Virus record (IMG/VR): IMGVR_UViG_3300035224_000007
Span: 1-30,485 of that record
Length of the DNA stretch: 30,485 nt
DNA from: a virus
Reading direction: 5' to 3' (one strand)
Part shown: in pieces, positions 30,207 to 30,485 of the stretch
How positions within the stretch are numbered: the first letter of the stretch is position 1
How the letters are laid out: every line of letters begins with the position of its first letter
Translations under genes and position numbers: made by a program
Notes under the pieces: generated by a model
Database searches by the model: none
The model's input: only the letters and a program-made list of their open reading frames with translations
Told to the model about the DNA's origin: nothing

Positions 30207-30485
30207 TATTGTATTGTATAAGTTAATGCTTCTGCCATCTCTGTATAAGATTCAAAAAAGTGAGTACCTGCTTCTCCTGTTAGTTGTATAAGTTGATTAT
30301 CTGTTAGTGCTGTATCGTAGACTTGTAGTTGTTTTAGTTGCCCTTTAAAAGCAATAGCAGTGTTACCTGCATCTAAATCTAATGAAGATAATGTTCCAGA
30401 TGAAAATGTTGCCCCACTTCCTATTTGTGATGCAACTTCCACTCCATTTACCCATAAAGCAAAATCATTAGTCTTGTATTTAAAA
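30206..30485 (-). CDS. LamG-like adhesion protein, C-terminal part of the gene that starts at 1896
   Basis: This is the continuation of the 1896-1 reading frame. Bases 30358-30206 complete it (30359-30485 duplicate 1-127). The end includes VASQIGSGATFSSGTLSSLD and LKQLQVYDTALTDNQLIQL, the last strands of the LamG-like domain, then a 30-residue tail (ESYTEMAEALTYTIQ) that replaces the end seen in the paralogue. A frame from ATG 30442 alone would be an artefact of where the circle was cut. The stop overlaps the paralogue ATG as TAATG. Confidence 0.85.
   Translation of the reverse strand, partial: FKYKTNDFALWVNGVEVASQIGSGATFSSGTLSSLDLDAGNTAIAFKGQLKQLQVYDTALTDNQLIQLTGEAGTHFFESYTEMAEALTYTIQ
30359..30485. 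repeat. Terminal direct repeat, copy 2 (circularisation overlap)
   Basis: Identical to bases 1-127. Removing one copy closes the circle at 30,358 bp and restores the open reading frame across the joint. Confidence 0.95.

Noticed and set aside
30206-30442. Separate 78-residue gene starting at ATG 30442
   Set aside because: The frame continues upstream through the circular junction to ATG 1896; this is the C-terminus of a 682-residue protein.
1-30485. CRISPR arrays, tRNAs, integrase, toxin-antitoxin or transposase genes
   Set aside because: None was recognised on reading; short similar stretches in the LamG-like genes come from protein duplication, not from spaced repeats.

Overview
The window is one complete, circular, AT-rich tailed-phage genome, most likely infecting a Bacteroidota (probably flavobacterial) host. 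The first 127 bases (1-127) recur as the last 127 (30359-30485), so the unique circle is 30,358 bp and the window ends cut through a gene. Host evidence: no clear Shine-Dalgarno sequences, one promoter of the Bacteroidota type (TTG-N20-TATATTTG at 23697-23727), and gene families seen mostly in Bacteroidota phages. Every gene I accept is on the minus strand. Genes are packed tightly, with many ATGA or TAATG overlaps, and no gene-free stretch exceeds about 125 bases. I see no tRNA, rRNA, CRISPR array, insertion sequence, integrase, repressor, DNA polymerase or replicative helicase.

Read in the direction of transcription (high to low coordinates), the early/replication block starts at the host-type promoter near 23.7 kb. 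It holds a small membrane protein, an SSB ending in DDLPF, a DnaA domain-IV-like protein, a HTH initiator-like protein, several small HTH proteins, NinG, a sigma-like factor, zinc-cluster proteins, DUF3310, a DNA methyltransferase and a NinB-like protein (23.7-16.8 kb). Packaging follows (TerS, TerL). Next comes a tail block: tail assembly chaperone with a probable programmed -1 frameshift, tail completion/terminator-like proteins, baseplate-like proteins and a short tape measure (15.2-6.4 kb). The head block is an XkdF-type protease, scaffold, major capsid and a probable tail tube (6.4-2.9 kb). Then come adhesion genes, including two tandem LamG-like paralogues, one of which crosses the contig ends. 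Last are the portal, a connector-like gene, a compact lysis cassette and a calcineurin-like phosphoesterase, which bring the map back to the early promoter.

The most interesting signal is a two-block motif, CAAAC-N15-CTATTATATA, repeated five times (one copy is TAAAC-N16). Each copy lies just upstream of a late gene: TerS, tail chaperone, protease, scaffold and a virion protein. It does not resemble the host-type promoter. Because the early operon encodes a sigma-70-region-4-like protein, I propose a phage sigma / late-promoter switch. Two copies end only 2 nt before the ATG, which suggests leaderless late mRNAs. Also notable are a T9 slippery site producing a G/GT-type tail chaperone, a probable three-helix RNA in the 18.15-18.23 kb gap whose imperfect pairs are all G-U on the minus strand only, UUCG-loop hairpins on both sides of the tail-tube gene, and a portal far from the terminase with an extra C-terminal domain.
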